Assembly: GCF_001999325.1 (NCBI RefSeq)
Contig: NZ_MVAR01000019.1
Span: 31,933-95,932, forward strand
DNA: 64,000 nt
DNA from: Thioalkalivibrio versutus
Lineage (GTDB): Bacteria; Pseudomonadota; Gammaproteobacteria; Ectothiorhodospirales; Ectothiorhodospiraceae
Direction of reading: 5' to 3'
In this document: positions 33,590 through 50,473 of the stretch, piece after piece
Layout: every line of letters starts with the position of its first letter
Position numbering within the stretch: position 1 is the first letter of the stretch
Notes under the pieces: model-generated
What the model was told of the DNA's origin: nothing
What the model saw: only the letters and a program-made list of their open reading frames with translations
The model's database searches: none
Translations under genes and position numbers: made by a program

Positions 33590-34981
33590 TTACTTCTCCT
33601 TGTCGTTACCGCTCTTTTTCGGGCGCGGCCAGTCGCGAATCGTGCGGGCTCGGGCGCGAGTCAGCGCGAGAGCGCCCGCCTCGACGTCGTCGGACAGGGT
33701 TGACCCTGCGCCCACGGTCGCGTCGTCCCCGATGCGTATCGGAGCCACCAAGGCCGTATTGGAGCCGATAAAGGCGCGCTCGCCGATCTCGGTGCGATGC
33801 TTGTTGGCGCCGTCATAGTTGCACGTAATGGTGCCCGCGCCCAGATTGGCGCCAGCGCCAATCTGGGCGTCGCCGACGTAGGTCAGGTGGTTCGCCTTGG
33901 CCCCGGCACCCAGGGTGGAATTCTTGATCTCGACGAAGTTGCCGACGCGCGCCCCGGTCCCCAGTTCGGTGCCGGGCCGCAGGCGGGCGAACGGTCCAAT
34001 CCGCGCATCGGCATGAACCCGCACCCCCTCGAGGACACTATGCGCCGCGATCTGCGTGCCGGAACCGATGTCGCAGTCCCGCAGCACGCAACCGGGTCCA
34101 ATATAAACATCGTCCGAGAGCGTCACCGTGCCCTCGATCACGACGTTCACATCGATCTGGCAGTCGCGCCCGAAGGTGAGAACACCGCGCACATCCAGGC
34201 GCGCGGGGTCGGCAAGGCCCAGACCGTCGCGCATCAACCCTGCACCAAGCGCCGCCTGGTACAGCCGTTCCTGAACTGCCAGTTGCTCGCGGTCGTTCAC
34301 CCCGAGGACTGCCGCGGAATCGCTGCTTTCCACCACCTCCACGGCACATCCGTCGGCGCGCGCTGCCGCCACGACATCGGTAAGGTACCACTCGCGTGGT
34401 CCGGTCACCCGTGGTTCACAGGCGGCCAGCCATCGGCGCAGCTCACCCGCGGGGGCGGCAAGGACACCCGTATTGATCAGGTCCACGGCACGTTCACGTG
34501 CACTGGCCTCCTTGTCCTCGACGATCCGCTCAAGTTGCCCCGACGAATCCAGAATCAAGCGCCCATAGCCGCTCGGGTCGACGACCCGGGCGGCCAGCAC
34601 CGTGACACCATCGCCGTCCGCACAGGCCACCAGGTCGGGAATCGGAATGCGCGGCACATCGCCATAGGTCACCAGTACACGTGCCGCGTCCGGGATGGCT
34701 TCAAGGGCTCGAAACACCGCGTGGCCGGTCCCGCGAGGCTCCCCCTGGTCGACCCAGGTCAAGGCTTGCGGGGAGTCGGCGAACGCCGCCCGCACCCGCT
34801 CCTGCTCGTGACCTACCACCACGTGGCAGGCGGCGGCGTCCAGCGCCGCAACTCTTTCCAGGACATGGGCCAGCAGGGGACGGCCGGCAAGGGCTTGCAG
34901 GACTTTCGGACGGCGCGAACGCATGCGCGTCCCCTTGCCGGCTGCAAGTACCGCGATATGAAGGGGCTTGGATTCAGGCAT
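33590..34981 (-). CDS. glmU: Bifunctional GlcN-1-P acetyltransferase / UDP-GlcNAc pyrophosphorylase
   Basis: 463 residues. The N-terminal uridylyltransferase has LAAGKGTRM and the downstream K in RPKVLQ. The C-terminal left-handed beta helix (about 250-450) is built of hexapeptide repeats and carries acetyltransferase residues in NHLTYVGDA and NYDGANKHRT. It makes UDP-GlcNAc. It is downstream of the atp operon, separated from atpC by an intrinsic terminator, and couples to glmS. Confidence 0.96.
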   Translation of the reverse strand: MPESKPLHIAVLAAGKGTRMRSRRPKVLQALAGRPLLAHVLERVAALDAAACHVVVGHEQERVRAAFADSPQALTWVDQGEPRGTGHAVFRALEAIPDAARVLVTYGDVPRIPIPDLVACADGDGVTVLAARVVDPSGYGRLILDSSGQLERIVEDKEASARERAVDLINTGVLAAPAGELRRWLAACEPRVTGPREWYLTDVVAAARADGCAVEVVESSDSAAVLGVNDREQLAVQERLYQAALGAGLMRDGLGLADPARLDVRGVLTFGRDCQIDVNVVIEGTVTLSDDVYIGPGCVLRDCDIGSGTQIAAHSVLEGVRVHADARIGPFARLRPGTELGTGARVGNFVEIKNSTLGAGAKANHLTYVGDAQIGAGANLGAGTITCNYDGANKHRTEIGERAFIGSNTALVAPIRIGDDATVGAGSTLSDDVEAGALALTRARARTIRDWPRPKKSGNDKEK

Positions 34982-34994
34982 GGGTACAATGATA

Positions 34995-35021
34995 AAGGGC
35001 CAACCGAGATGGTTGGCCCTT
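34995..35021 (-). terminator. Intrinsic terminator of the ATP synthase operon
   Basis: On the minus strand AAGGGCCAACC and GGTTGGCCCTT pair around ATCTC, with TTTATCATT at the 3' side. It lies 30 bases after the atpC stop and overlaps the glmU leader, so some read-through into glmUS is possible. Confidence 0.82.
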
Positions 35022-35051
35022 AGCGTAAGTCATCCGTCGCAGTTTGCCGGA

Positions 35052-35471
35052 TTATTTCCGGCGCAGCTTCTGGATCATCTGCAGGCGCGCCGCCGCCTCG
35101 ACCAGCTCGGCCTGGGCCTTGGCGTAGTCGAAATCGGCCTTGGAGTTGGCCAGCGCCTCCTCCGCACGCTTCTTCGCCTCGATGGCCTCGGCCTCGTCAA
35201 GATCCTTCGCGCGCACCGCAGTGTCCGCCAGAACGGTCACATGGTACGGCTGCACCTCGAGGATGCCGCCGGACACGAACACCGGCTGCGGCTCCGCGCC
35301 TTCCTTTTCCAGGATGCGCAGTTCACCCGGATTCAGCCGGGCGAGCATCTGCGTATGCCCGGCATACACGCCGACCTCGCCCCCTTCGGCGGGTGCGGCG
35401 ATCATCAGGGCCGTACCGGAGTAGATCGACTCCTCCGCACTGACCACATCCACATGCATATTCATGGGCAT
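35052..35471 (-). CDS. atpC: ATP synthase F1 epsilon subunit
   Basis: 139 residues. The N-terminal beta sandwich ([27 protein letters not shown]) is followed by a C-terminal helical hairpin (about 90-135) that can inhibit ATP hydrolysis. It is last in the operon. The start MPMNMH is 13 bases after atpD with an AAGGAG site; a second in-frame ATG two codons on is equally possible. Confidence 0.95.
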   Translation of the reverse strand: MPMNMHVDVVSAEESIYSGTALMIAAPAEGGEVGVYAGHTQMLARLNPGELRILEKEGAEPQPVFVSGGILEVQPYHVTVLADTAVRAKDLDEAEAIEAKKRAEEALANSKADFDYAKAQAELVEAAARLQMIQKLRRK

Positions 35472-35484
35472 AACGCCTTGCTCC

Positions 35485-37780
<2,296 letters not shown>

Positions 37781-37792
37781 TGCGTGCTCCCG

Positions 37793-39334
<1,542 letters not shown>

Positions 39335-39347
39335 GTTAAATATCCTC

Positions 39348-39884
39348 TTAGCGACTCAAATTGGCAGCCAGGCGGTTCAGCTGGCCTCGCACGGAGCCGT
39401 CGATTACCAGGTCGCCGGCGCGGATGATGGCCCCTCCAAGAAGGGCGCTGTCGACCGAATGCTCGAGATCGACTTCGCAGCCCAGGCCCTGGGCCAGGGC
39501 GTCGTGGATCTCTTTCTCCTGCGCCTGGGTGAGCTTGCGAAAGGCAATCACGTCGGCATGGACGCGGTGCTCGGCCGCGGCCTTCAATTCGGCAAAGGCA
39601 TCGCTCACGGCGGGGGGGGCGGGCAGCCGGCCGTTTTCGGCCAGCAGGCGAACGAGGTTCCCCGCCTCGGGCCCCACCTTGTCACCGGCCACGTCGAGCA
39701 CGAGCTGTGCCCGGTCCGGCCGCGGGACCCGCGGGTTGGAGAGGAGACTGTGCATCTGCGAATCGCGGGCGATCGCCGCCAGCAATTCGAGCTGCTCGGC
39801 CCAGCCGGCGAGATCCTTGGCCTCGCGGGCCCGCTCGAAAGCTGCGCGAGCGTAGGGTCGGGCGACCGAAATCAGGTCTGACAT
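39348..39884 (-). CDS. atpH: ATP synthase delta subunit
   Basis: 178 residues, the OSCP-type peripheral-stalk subunit linking the top of F1 to subunit b. The N terminus [17 protein letters not shown] and the C-terminal [25 protein letters not shown] end are family hallmarks. Two A-rich spots (for example [10 protein letters not shown]) replace usual loop residues without affecting the fold call. Confidence 0.94.
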   Translation of the reverse strand: MSDLISVARPYARAAFERAREAKDLAGWAEQLELLAAIARDSQMHSLLSNPRVPRPDRAQLVLDVAGDKVGPEAGNLVRLLAENGRLPAPPAVSDAFAELKAAAEHRVHADVIAFRKLTQAQEKEIHDALAQGLGCEVDLEHSVDSALLGGAIIRAGDLVIDGSVRGQLNRLAANLSR

Positions 39885-39893
39885 AACGTCTCC

Positions 39894-40364
39894 TTACAGC
39901 TTGGCCGAGAGCTTCTTGAGCAGATCGCCGTGCGCCTTGGCGTCGATTTCCTTGGCCAGGATCTGCTCGGCACCGGCAACCGCCAGCTCGGAGACCTGCT
40001 TGCGCAGCTCTTCCTTCGCGCGGTTGATCTCCTGCTCGATCTCGGCGTGCGCCGCCTGCTTGATGCGTTCGCCTTCTTCGTGGGCCGTGGACTTGCTTTC
40101 CTCAACCACGTCGTTGGCGCGCTTCTGCGCAGAGGCCACGATCTCGTTGGCCTGCTGCTTGGCCTCCTTGAGGACCTCGGTCGCACGCTCCTGGGCGAGC
40201 TCCTGCTCTTTCTCGCCACGTTCCGCGGCTGCCAGGCCGTCGGCAATTTTCTTGCGACGTTCTTCCAGGGCGGCGGACATGGGCGGCCAGACGTAGCGCA
40301 TCGTGAACCACACGAAGACGCTGAACGCGAGCAGCTGGCCAATGATGGTCAGATTGATATTCAT
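39894..40364 (-). CDS. atpF: ATP synthase F0 b subunit
   Basis: 156 residues. One N-terminal membrane helix ([22 protein letters not shown]) is followed by a long charged coiled coil that forms the peripheral stalk dimer, with [20 protein letters not shown] at the C terminus binding delta. Confidence 0.96.
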   Translation of the reverse strand: MNINLTIIGQLLAFSVFVWFTMRYVWPPMSAALEERRKKIADGLAAAERGEKEQELAQERATEVLKEAKQQANEIVASAQKRANDVVEESKSTAHEEGERIKQAAHAEIEQEINRAKEELRKQVSELAVAGAEQILAKEIDAKAHGDLLKKLSAKL

Positions 40365-40418
40365 CCTGCTACCTCAGGTTGGACGAGTGGAGGGGACCTC
40401 GGGACTCGCTCAGCCTTA

Positions 40419-40685
<267 letters not shown>

Positions 40686-40708
40686 TCAGTTGAGTAGGGA
40701 AGTCGAAA

Positions 40709-41969
<1,261 letters not shown>

Positions 41970-42012
41970 TCAGCGGATGGGCACACCCACCCCTCTCCCA
42001 AAAAGTGCGCGT

Positions 42013-42041
42013 AGTATAAGAGCGCCCTTCTACTGCGTCAA
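42013..42041 (-). promoter_or_regulatory. Promoter of the ATP synthase operon
   Basis: Minus strand: TTGACG, 17 bases, TATACT, with the -10 element 44 bases before the atpI start. Both hexamers are 5/6 matches and the spacer is optimal; it is the best sigma-70 promoter seen in the window. Confidence 0.75.
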
Positions 42042-42078
42042 ACGGCATTCGGGGCCATCGGCCAGGCCGCTCAGAGAG

Positions 42079-42921
42079 TTACTGGATGTGGGCGAGGATG
42101 CCATCGAGCTCGTCGAGGCTGTTGTATTCGATGACCAGACGGCCTTTGCCCTGGCGGTTGTAGCGAACCTGGACCGCGGCGCCCAGCTGGTCGGAGAGAC
42201 GGCTCTCCAGTTGCCGCACCTCGGGCGAGGGTCCGGCATCCTTCTTCGGCTCCGGGGTCGCGGCGAGGATCTTCTTGACCAGCTGCTCGGTCGCGCGCAC
42301 CGAGAGCCCGCGCTTGACCACGGTCGCGGCCACCCCGGGCTGGTCGTCCAGGGGCACCGCCAGCAGGCAGCGGGCGTGGCCCATCTCCAGGCGCCCCTCG
42401 TTGACGTGGTCCTTCACCGTGTCGTGGAGTTCCAGCAGGCGCAGCAGGTTGGTGACCGCAGTGCGCGAGCGGCCGACCGCGTCGGCCGCGGCCTGGTGAG
42501 TCATCTCGAATTCGCCGATCAGGCGGCGGATGGCCTGCGCCTCTTCCAGCGGGTTCAGATCCTCGCGCTGGATGTTCTCGATCAGTGCCATCGCCGCGGC
42601 GGCCTGATCGGGGATGTCGCGGACCACCGCCGGGACGGTCTCCAGGCCCGCGATCTGGGCGGCACGCCAGCGGCGCTCGCCGGCGATCAGCTCATAGCCC
42701 TCGTCCAGGCGCCGCACGACGACCGGCTGCACGATGCCCTGGGCTCGGATCGAGTCTGCCAGCTCGGCCAGCGCCGCCTCCGCCATGTGGACCCGGGGCT
42801 GATACTTGCCACGCCGGATCTGCTCGATCGGGAGCTGCTCCAAACTGTCGCTGTCGTCACCACCGGCCTGGGCGCCGGAGAGCAGGGCATCCAGGCCTCG
42901 GCCCAGTCCTCGTTTCGCCAT
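42079..42921 (-). CDS. parB: Chromosome partitioning protein ParB
   Basis: 280 residues. N-terminal KRGLGRGLDALLS, a CTPase/ParB domain (about 35-130) with the GERRWRAAQ motif and the ENIQREDLNPLEEA segment, the helix-turn-helix for parS binding (THQAAADAVGRSRTAVTNLLRLL) and a C-terminal dimerisation domain. It binds parS and spreads as a CTP clamp. It is 47 bases after parA. A perfect parS site lies inside recF at 54243. Confidence 0.95.
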   Translation of the reverse strand: MAKRGLGRGLDALLSGAQAGGDDSDSLEQLPIEQIRRGKYQPRVHMAEAALAELADSIRAQGIVQPVVVRRLDEGYELIAGERRWRAAQIAGLETVPAVVRDIPDQAAAAMALIENIQREDLNPLEEAQAIRRLIGEFEMTHQAAADAVGRSRTAVTNLLRLLELHDTVKDHVNEGRLEMGHARCLLAVPLDDQPGVAATVVKRGLSVRATEQLVKKILAATPEPKKDAGPSPEVRQLESRLSDQLGAAVQVRYNRQGKGRLVIEYNSLDELDGILAHIQ

Positions 42922-42968
42922 GGTTGATCGTTCCTGCAGGCAGTCGGTAAGGGGGTAACAGGCGGCGT

Positions 42969-43724
42969 TCAGCGCCGCAACATCTCGCCGGCCAGGGCCA
43001 GGTACGCCACGGCCCCGCGCGAGGAGGCATCATACAACAAGGCCGGCTGGCCAAAACTGGGTGCCTCGGCCAGGCGGATGTTGCGCGGGATCACGGTTCG
43101 GAACACGCGATCGCCGAAGTGGCCGGTGAGCTGTGCCGAGACATCCCCGGAAAGACGATTGCGTGGATCGAACATCGTGCGCAGCAGGCCCGAGATACGC
43201 AGCTTGGGGTTGGGACCGCGCTGGATGCTCTCGATGGTGCGCATCAGGGCGGTCAACCCCTCCAGTGCGTAGTACTCGCACTGCATCGGGATCACCACAC
43301 CATCGGCCGCGACCAGGCCGTTGACGGTCAAAAGGTTCAGCGACGGCGGGCAATCGACCAGGATGTGGTCGTAGTTTGCCCGGGCCGGTGCCAGCGCCTC
43401 CTGCAACCGGTATTCACGGCGCTCGGCCTCCATCAGCCGCACCTCGGCCACGGTCAGGTCGCCGTTGGCCGGGACCAGGTCATAGCCGGCCTCCACTCGG
43501 TGGGCGGCCTCGGCCACCGTGGCCTGGCCCAGCAGGACCTCGCAGGAGGTTGGGTCATCGGCGTGCTTGTCGACGCCCGAACCGGTGGTCGCGTTGCCCT
43601 GCGGGTCCATGTCCACCACCAGCACGCGCTTGCCCAGGCGGGCGAGCGAGGCGGCAAGGTTCACGCAGGTAGTGGTCTTGCCCACTCCGCCCTTCTGATT
43701 GGTGATGGCCAGCGTATCGGTCAC
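42969..43724 (-). CDS. parA: Chromosome partitioning ATPase ParA
   Basis: 251 residues, deviant Walker ATPase with KGGVGKTT (11-18), VDMDPQGNAT and VDCPPSLNLL. It moves ParB-parS complexes over the nucleoid. The start is the GTG at 43724, which overlaps the rsmG stop codon (GTGA). A much longer upstream frame is rsmG read out of phase. The gene order rsmG-parA-parB is the common one near the origin. Confidence 0.95.
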   Translation of the reverse strand: MTDTLAITNQKGGVGKTTTCVNLAASLARLGKRVLVVDMDPQGNATTGSGVDKHADDPTSCEVLLGQATVAEAAHRVEAGYDLVPANGDLTVAEVRLMEAERREYRLQEALAPARANYDHILVDCPPSLNLLTVNGLVAADGVVIPMQCEYYALEGLTALMRTIESIQRGPNPKLRISGLLRTMFDPRNRLSGDVSAQLTGHFGDRVFRTVIPRNIRLAEAPSFGQPALLYDASSRGAVAYLALAGEMLRR

Positions 43725-44339
43725 GGGTCGGCTCTCTCGATAATGGCGATGTGCCGCTCGGCGGTCTCGCCGGGAATGGTAACCGGGTCCACGCTTCGGT
43801 ACGACCACGGGGCCGGGAGCGGTTCGGCGACGACCGAGCGCTGACCCAGCATGGCCAGCACGCGGCCCCCGTCGGCCACCTGTGGCGCGACCCGCGAGAC
43901 CATGTCGGCCGGGGCCTTGAACGCCCGCGCCAGCACCGTGGTATAGGGCGCGGAGGGCTGGAAATCCTCGATCCGTACATGCACGGCCTCGACCCCGGAC
44001 AGCCGGGCGAGTCCGATCACGTTCCGCAGGAAGCGGATGCGCTTGGCCGCGCTGTCGAGCAGGCAGAATTCGCGTTCGCGCTCGGTGGCCGCGAGCACGA
44101 AACCAGGCAGCCCGGCGCCGGTCCCGACATCCAGCACCCGGTCCCCGTGAAGATACGGGCGCAACGTCAGGCTGTCGAGGATATGCCGGCGAATCCACTG
44201 CGCGGGGTCACGCACCGCGGTCAGGTTGTGCACGCGGTTCCAGCGCCCGAGCTGTTCCAAATAAATCGCCAGGGCCTCGATGGCCGGTGGGTCCAGCGCC
44301 CAGTCCCCGGCCACGGCGGCCAGGGCCGCGCGCCAGTCG

Positions 44340-44350
<11 letters not shown>
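43721..44350 (-). CDS. rsmG: 16S rRNA (guanine-527-N7)-methyltransferase
   Basis: 209 residues. SAM-binding motif [12 protein letters not shown], the N-terminal [13 protein letters not shown] and the central [12 protein letters not shown] are diagnostic. It modifies G527 in the 530 loop of 16S rRNA. It overlaps mnmG by 11 bases and parA by 4. Confidence 0.95.
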
Positions 44351-46214
<1,864 letters not shown>

Positions 46215-46400
46215 GGTCCTGCTATCCCGGCCGACGGTCCGGCCTGTGAGTGCAATTCGCGCCGCTTATGGTCCGGGCACGAAAATCGGAATTCTAGCAG
46301 GGAGTTACGCGAGCGCGAAGCGGCCCCCGGGCCAAATGGTTTTCCGGGCGTGCCGCGGCGGCTTCGGCCGTGATGGGCAGCAGAGGCCGCTTCCAGCGCC
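46215..46400. other. Leader region of mnmG
   Basis: About 190 bases between the mnmG start and the family A repeat. It holds the promoter candidate listed separately. The rest is GC-rich with no coding frame of note. Confidence 0.4.
46291..46319 (-). promoter_or_regulatory. Candidate promoter of mnmG
   Basis: Minus strand: TTCGCG, 17 bases, TAGAAT, with the -10 element 77 bases before the mnmG ATG. The -10 is good, the -35 weak. Confidence 0.4.
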
Positions 46401-46520
46401 CCCCGTCATTGCGAGCAAAGCGAAGCAATCTCCGGAAGCTGGCATGACGTCGGGCCGCGAAATCCGGTGGTCGCGGCGGGCGATTGCCGCGGCCCCTTTC
46501 GGGGCCTCGCAATGACGGGG
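46401..46520. repeat. Inverted-repeat element, family A (copy 2)
   Basis: 120 bases bounded by CCCCGTCATTGCGAG and its reverse complement. The interior shares GAAGCAATCTCCGGAAGCTGG-like sequence with copy 1 at 10562-10746. It ends one base before the mnmE stop codon, so it forms the immediate 3' end of the mnmE transcript and may act as a transcript-stabilising or terminating hairpin. Confidence 0.75.
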
Positions 46521-46521
46521 A

Positions 46522-47838
46522 CTACTTGCCGATGCAGAAGCCGGCGAAGATCTCGCCCAGCAGGGCCTCGTGGTCCTGGCGACCGAGGAGAGCGTCCAGG
46601 GCGCGCTCGGCCAGACGCAGCTCTTCGGCGATCAAGTCCGGGGGCGCGGCGGCGTCGATCGCGGCGAGATGCGTGGCCGTCGTACGCAGGCCGTCCAGAT
46701 GGCGCGCGCGCACGCTGAAGCGTTGCTGGCCACCCTCGCTCACGCCCAGGCGCTCGACGATCGCCTGTTTGAGCGCGTCGACTCCTGCCCCGGTCCGTGC
46801 AGAGATCCTGAGCCCGTGGTCCGCTCGGGTGGAGTCGGCGACGCAGTCCATCTTGTTCCAGACGGTCAGTCGCGGGATTTCCGCCGGGGCCGCCAAGTCG
46901 GGGGCCGCATCCGGACGCGTGAGATCGCGCAGCTCCAGGATCAAGTCAGCCCCGGTGGCCGCCTCCCGCGCCCGCTCCATGCCGATCTTCTCCACCGGAT
47001 CCTCACTCGCGTGCAGCCCGGCGGTGTCGATCAGTTCGACCGGTATCCCGTGGATCGCAATCGGCGAACGCAGGACGTCGCGAGTGGTCCCGGGGCGATC
47101 GGTGACAATCGCGACCTCGCTCTCGGCCAAACGGTTCATCAAGCTGGACTTGCCGACATTCGGGGCGCCGACCAGGGCCAGGCGCAAGCCCTGGGCAAAG
47201 TAACGCGCCGGACGCAGTCGTTCGAGGAGTTCGCGGATGGTCGTGTGGAGGGTGTCGGCACGGCGTGCGATATCGGCGGCAGCCTCCGACTCGAGATCGG
47301 TCTCGCCGAAGTCGATCTCCGCCTCGATGACCACACGCAGGTCGCGGATCGCGCGCGAGACCGGTTCGAGTTCGGTCGCCAGGGCGCCGTCCAGGCTGGA
47401 TCGCGCAAGCCTGGCGGCCTGCTCGGTCTGGGCGTGGATCAGATCGGCCACCGCCTCCGCCTGCGCCAGGTCGAGTCGGCCGTTGAGGAAGGCCTGCTCG
47501 GTGAACTCCCCCGGTCGGGCACGACGCGCGCCGAGATCCACCGCGGCGGCGACGATCGCCTCCAGCAAGACCGGGCTGCCGTGGCCCTGCAACTCGATCA
47601 CGTCCTCGCCGGTGTAGGAGTGCGGGCCCGGGAAGGACAGGATCAGACCGTCGTCCAGCGGCTCGCCAGTCGCCGGATCAATGAAGCTGCCGTAGTGGGC
47701 GTGGCGTGGAAGGAGCTGCGCGCGTCGGGTCAGGCGCTGGGCGATGGGCAGGGCCTGCGGACCCGACAGACGGACCACACCGATACCGCCCACCCCCGGC
47801 GGGGTGGCGACCGCGACGATGGTGTCCGTCACGGTCAC
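46522..47838 (-). CDS. mnmE: tRNA modification GTPase MnmE
   Basis: 438 residues. The N-terminal formyl-THF-binding domain starts DTIVAVATPPGVGGIGVVR. The GTPase domain has GAPNVGKSSL (G1), DRPGTTRD (G2), DTAG (G3) and NKMD (G4). The C-terminal CIGK with the catalytic Cys ends the protein. It works with MnmG on wobble uridines. yidC is 6 bases upstream. Confidence 0.96.
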   Translation of the reverse strand: MTVTDTIVAVATPPGVGGIGVVRLSGPQALPIAQRLTRRAQLLPRHAHYGSFIDPATGEPLDDGLILSFPGPHSYTGEDVIELQGHGSPVLLEAIVAAAVDLGARRARPGEFTEQAFLNGRLDLAQAEAVADLIHAQTEQAARLARSSLDGALATELEPVSRAIRDLRVVIEAEIDFGETDLESEAAADIARRADTLHTTIRELLERLRPARYFAQGLRLALVGAPNVGKSSLMNRLAESEVAIVTDRPGTTRDVLRSPIAIHGIPVELIDTAGLHASEDPVEKIGMERAREAATGADLILELRDLTRPDAAPDLAAPAEIPRLTVWNKMDCVADSTRADHGLRISARTGAGVDALKQAIVERLGVSEGGQQRFSVRARHLDGLRTTATHLAAIDAAAPPDLIAEELRLAERALDALLGRQDHEALLGEIFAGFCIGK

Positions 47839-47844
47839 GGAGCG

Positions 47845-49545
47845 TCAGCTCTTCTGCTTGTCCGGGTCCTCGCCGCTCTCGATCTTGCGCGTGATGTACC
47901 ACTGCTGGGCGATGGAGAACAGGTTGTTGGTGAACCAGTACAGCACCAGACCCGCCGGGAAGAAGGCGAAGAACACGGTGAACACGAACGGCAGCGCCAT
48001 GAAGATCTTCTGCTGCACCGGGTCCATCGGCGGCGGGTTCAGCTTGTACTGCACGAACATCGACACGCCCATCAGGATCGGCAGAATGAAGTACGGATCG
48101 CGCGAGGACAGATCCTGCACCCACAGCCACCAGGGCGCCTGGCGCAGTTCGACACTCTCCAGCAGCACCCAGTACAGGGCGATGAACACCGGGATTTGCA
48201 CCAGGATCGGGAGACAGCCACCCAGCGGGTTGATCTTCTCCTTCTTGTACAGGTCCATCAGCGCCTGGTTCATGCGCTGCTTGTCGTCCTTGTAGCGTTC
48301 CTTCAGTGCCTGCAGCTTGGGCGCGACCTTGCGCATGCGCGCCATGGAACGGTAGCTGGTGGCGGAGAGCTTGAAGAAGGCCAGCTTGATCAGGATGGTC
48401 AGGATGACGATCGACCAACCCCAATTGCCCACGAAGGCGTGGATCTTGTCCAGCAGCCAGAACAACGGCTTGGACAGGAACGTGAAGATCCCGTAGTCGG
48501 CCGTAAGCTCCAGGCCCTGGGCGATCTCGGAGAGCTCTGCCTGGAGCTTGGGTCCGACCCACAAGCGGGTGGAGAACTCGCCGCTGCTCCCCGCTGCGAT
48601 CTGGCGCGATTCGGAGTGCAGGCCAATCAGATACTCGTCACCCAGATCGCTGGGCACGGCACGGGCGTACAGCGCATTGACCTCGTCCTCACCCGGGACC
48701 CAGGTGGAAACGAAGTAGTGCTGAATCATCGCGATCCAGCCGCCCTGGATGCGTGCCTGAATGGGGTCGTCGCGGAACGATTCGAAGCTTTCGCGTTGGT
48801 AGCTGCCATCGAAATAGGCCGCTCCGGTAAAGGTGTACAGCCACCAGGACTCCCGATCCGGCGTCGGCCCGTGGCGGAGCTGTCGGTACTGGCGACCGCT
48901 CCAGGTGGAATCGGACCGGTTGTGGACCTCGTAGTCCAGCTCGATCAGATGCGAGCCACGGGTAAAGGTGTAGGTCTTGGTGACCTCGATTTCGCCATCG
49001 TCGGAGACCCAGCGCAGCGGGACCTCGAGCTGTTCCTGCCCGTCGGCGAGCTCGAAGCGGTCCTGGTCGACCTGGAAATTGGCGTGGTGCGACGGTGCGC
49101 GCCCCTCCATCGACTGGTCGTTCACCCGGTCGTGGGTCAGACCACTCTGGGCGACATAGCCGCGCACGCGATGGTCGAACAGGCGGACCGGCACCAGCGG
49201 ATCGTCCTGCAGGTCCCGTGGATACTGCAGCAGGTCGGCGCGCAGCAGCGTGCCCCCGCGGGTGTCAATCAGGATCTCGTGGGTATCGGTACGCACGGTG
49301 ATCTGCTGACGGTCCGGCTCCTGCAGGGTGCTCACTTGCGGGGCGTCTGCCGCCCGCGTGTCCGGTTCCGACTCGAATTGCGGCGCATCCGGCACGTCCT
49401 CCGGACGGGCATCGGGGTCCTCCGCGGCGCGCTCGGCGGCGGTGTCCGGCTGGGATGTGCTGCCGTAATCCTGGTTCCAGGCCTGCCACATCAGGAACAG
49501 GACAAAGGCCAGGGTCAGCCACAAAAGGGGGCGAAGGTTATCCAT
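47845..49545 (-). CDS. yidC: Membrane protein insertase YidC
   Basis: 566 residues. N-terminal helix (LRPLLWLTLAFVLFLMWQAW), an acidic periplasmic linker rich in Asp/Glu/Ala, the beta-supersandwich periplasmic domain (about 80-340), then five C-terminal helices with the conserved hydrophilic-groove Arg in SATSYRSMARM and the cytoplasmic coiled coil. It inserts membrane proteins alone or with SecYEG. It lies within the rpmH-rnpA-yidD-yidC-mnmE chain. Confidence 0.96.
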   Translation of the reverse strand: MDNLRPLLWLTLAFVLFLMWQAWNQDYGSTSQPDTAAERAAEDPDARPEDVPDAPQFESEPDTRAADAPQVSTLQEPDRQQITVRTDTHEILIDTRGGTLLRADLLQYPRDLQDDPLVPVRLFDHRVRGYVAQSGLTHDRVNDQSMEGRAPSHHANFQVDQDRFELADGQEQLEVPLRWVSDDGEIEVTKTYTFTRGSHLIELDYEVHNRSDSTWSGRQYRQLRHGPTPDRESWWLYTFTGAAYFDGSYQRESFESFRDDPIQARIQGGWIAMIQHYFVSTWVPGEDEVNALYARAVPSDLGDEYLIGLHSESRQIAAGSSGEFSTRLWVGPKLQAELSEIAQGLELTADYGIFTFLSKPLFWLLDKIHAFVGNWGWSIVILTILIKLAFFKLSATSYRSMARMRKVAPKLQALKERYKDDKQRMNQALMDLYKKEKINPLGGCLPILVQIPVFIALYWVLLESVELRQAPWWLWVQDLSSRDPYFILPILMGVSMFVQYKLNPPPMDPVQQKIFMALPFVFTVFFAFFPAGLVLYWFTNNLFSIAQQWYITRKIESGEDPDKQKS

Positions 49546-49553
49546 GAGCGCGA

Positions 49554-49811
49554 CTACTTTGAGGGTCGAGTGCTGGGAGTATCGGAACGCGGGTGCGGGA
49601 CCGGGTCATAGCCACCGGGCGACCAGGGATGGCAGCGCAGGATGCGGCGCAAACCGAGCCAAAAGCCCCGCAGGACCCCGTGAGTCTCGACCGCCTCGAC
49701 GGTATAGGCCGAGCACGTCGGGTAATGCCGACAATGGGGCGCCATGAACGGCGAGATGCCGTACTGGTAGGCCCGGACGGGCAACAGGGCAATCTTGCGT
49801 GGCAGAGTCAT
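49554..49811 (-). CDS. yidD: Membrane protein insertion efficiency factor YidD
   Basis: 85 residues. The conserved core [30 protein letters not shown] region with three Cys and the end [17 protein letters not shown] are diagnostic. It is a small peripheral membrane protein that aids YidC-dependent insertion. It overlaps rnpA by 4 bases and precedes yidC by 8. Confidence 0.94.
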   Translation of the reverse strand: MTLPRKIALLPVRAYQYGISPFMAPHCRHYPTCSAYTVEAVETHGVLRGFWLGLRRILRCHPWSPGGYDPVPHPRSDTPSTRPSK

Positions 49812-50161
49812 TGCAGACGTTCCAGCAGGCTGTCGATCTCGGCGCGCAGGGCGCGGCGGTCCATGGTCGCCGCGCCGCCTCGGGCCAGCACGATCATGTC
49901 GACCGGTGGCAGGTGGGCCCGCCGCCGGCGGAAGGCCTCGCGCACGATGCGCTTGATCCGGTTGCGGTCCGATGCCTGGCGGACATGCCGCTTGCCAATC
50001 GCAAGGCCCAGGCGTGCCTCGCCAGATTCCGAAGGGCGATAGAGCAGGGTCAGATCGCGACCGCGCTGGCGCCGGGCGTCCTTGAAGACGCGCTGATAAT
50101 CCGCACCGGTCAACAGACGGACGCGGCGCGGAAAGGTCTCGCTAGCTGGCGCCGCGGTCAC
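49808..50161 (-). CDS. rnpA: Ribonuclease P protein component
   Basis: 117 residues starting at a GTG. The basic RNA-binding core is [13 protein letters not shown] with the preceding [10 protein letters not shown], and [15 protein letters not shown] is at the N terminus. It binds RNase P RNA and 5' tRNA leaders. It is 22 bases after rpmH and overlaps yidD. Confidence 0.94.
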   Translation of the reverse strand: MTAAPASETFPRRVRLLTGADYQRVFKDARRQRGRDLTLLYRPSESGEARLGLAIGKRHVRQASDRNRIKRIVREAFRRRRAHLPPVDMIVLARGGAATMDRRALRAEIDSLLERLQ

Positions 50162-50183
50162 GGGAGCCGGCGCGCCGCCCGGA

Positions 50184-50318
50184 CTACGGGCAAAGGCGCT
50201 TGCGGCCCTTGGCGCGACGGGCGTTCAGGACCTTGCGACCACCACGGGTGGCCATGCGGGCCCGGAAGCCATGCGTGCGGGCGCGAACGAGCCGGCTGGG
50301 TTGAAAAGTGCGCTTCAT
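50184..50318 (-). CDS. rpmH: Ribosomal protein L34
   Basis: 44 residues, [19 protein letters not shown] at the start and [11 protein letters not shown] at the end, exactly the L34 pattern. Highly basic large-subunit protein. The CTTTGCCCG ending is followed by TAG. A GGAAC-type site lies before the ATG and a sigma-70 promoter 36 bases upstream. Confidence 0.97.
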   Translation of the reverse strand: MKRTFQPSRLVRARTHGFRARMATRGGRKVLNARRAKGRKRLCP

Positions 50319-50353
50319 GAGAGTTCCCGTGACGCTTGGTTAAAGGGCGGTGA

Positions 50354-50382
50354 AAACTAGCGCCATCCGGACGCAAAGTCAA
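50354..50382 (-). promoter_or_regulatory. Promoter of rpmH-rnpA
   Basis: Minus strand: TTGACT, 17 bases, TAGTTT, with the -10 element 35 bases before the rpmH start. It lies in the 155-base divergent gap between rpmH and dnaA. No matching dnaA promoter was clear on the other strand. Confidence 0.65.
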
Positions 50383-50473
50383 TCTCGAGGGTCGGCAAGT
50401 CGCTGGCACCGGGTACCCCCATCGGCGTAGACTCGGTGGCTTCCAATTCCCCCGTCGCCCCGGAGACGAACGC

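Noticed and set aside
43725..44198. Longer N terminus for ParA
   Set aside because: It overlaps rsmG out of frame; the GTGA-coupled start places the Walker motif at the normal distance from the N terminus.
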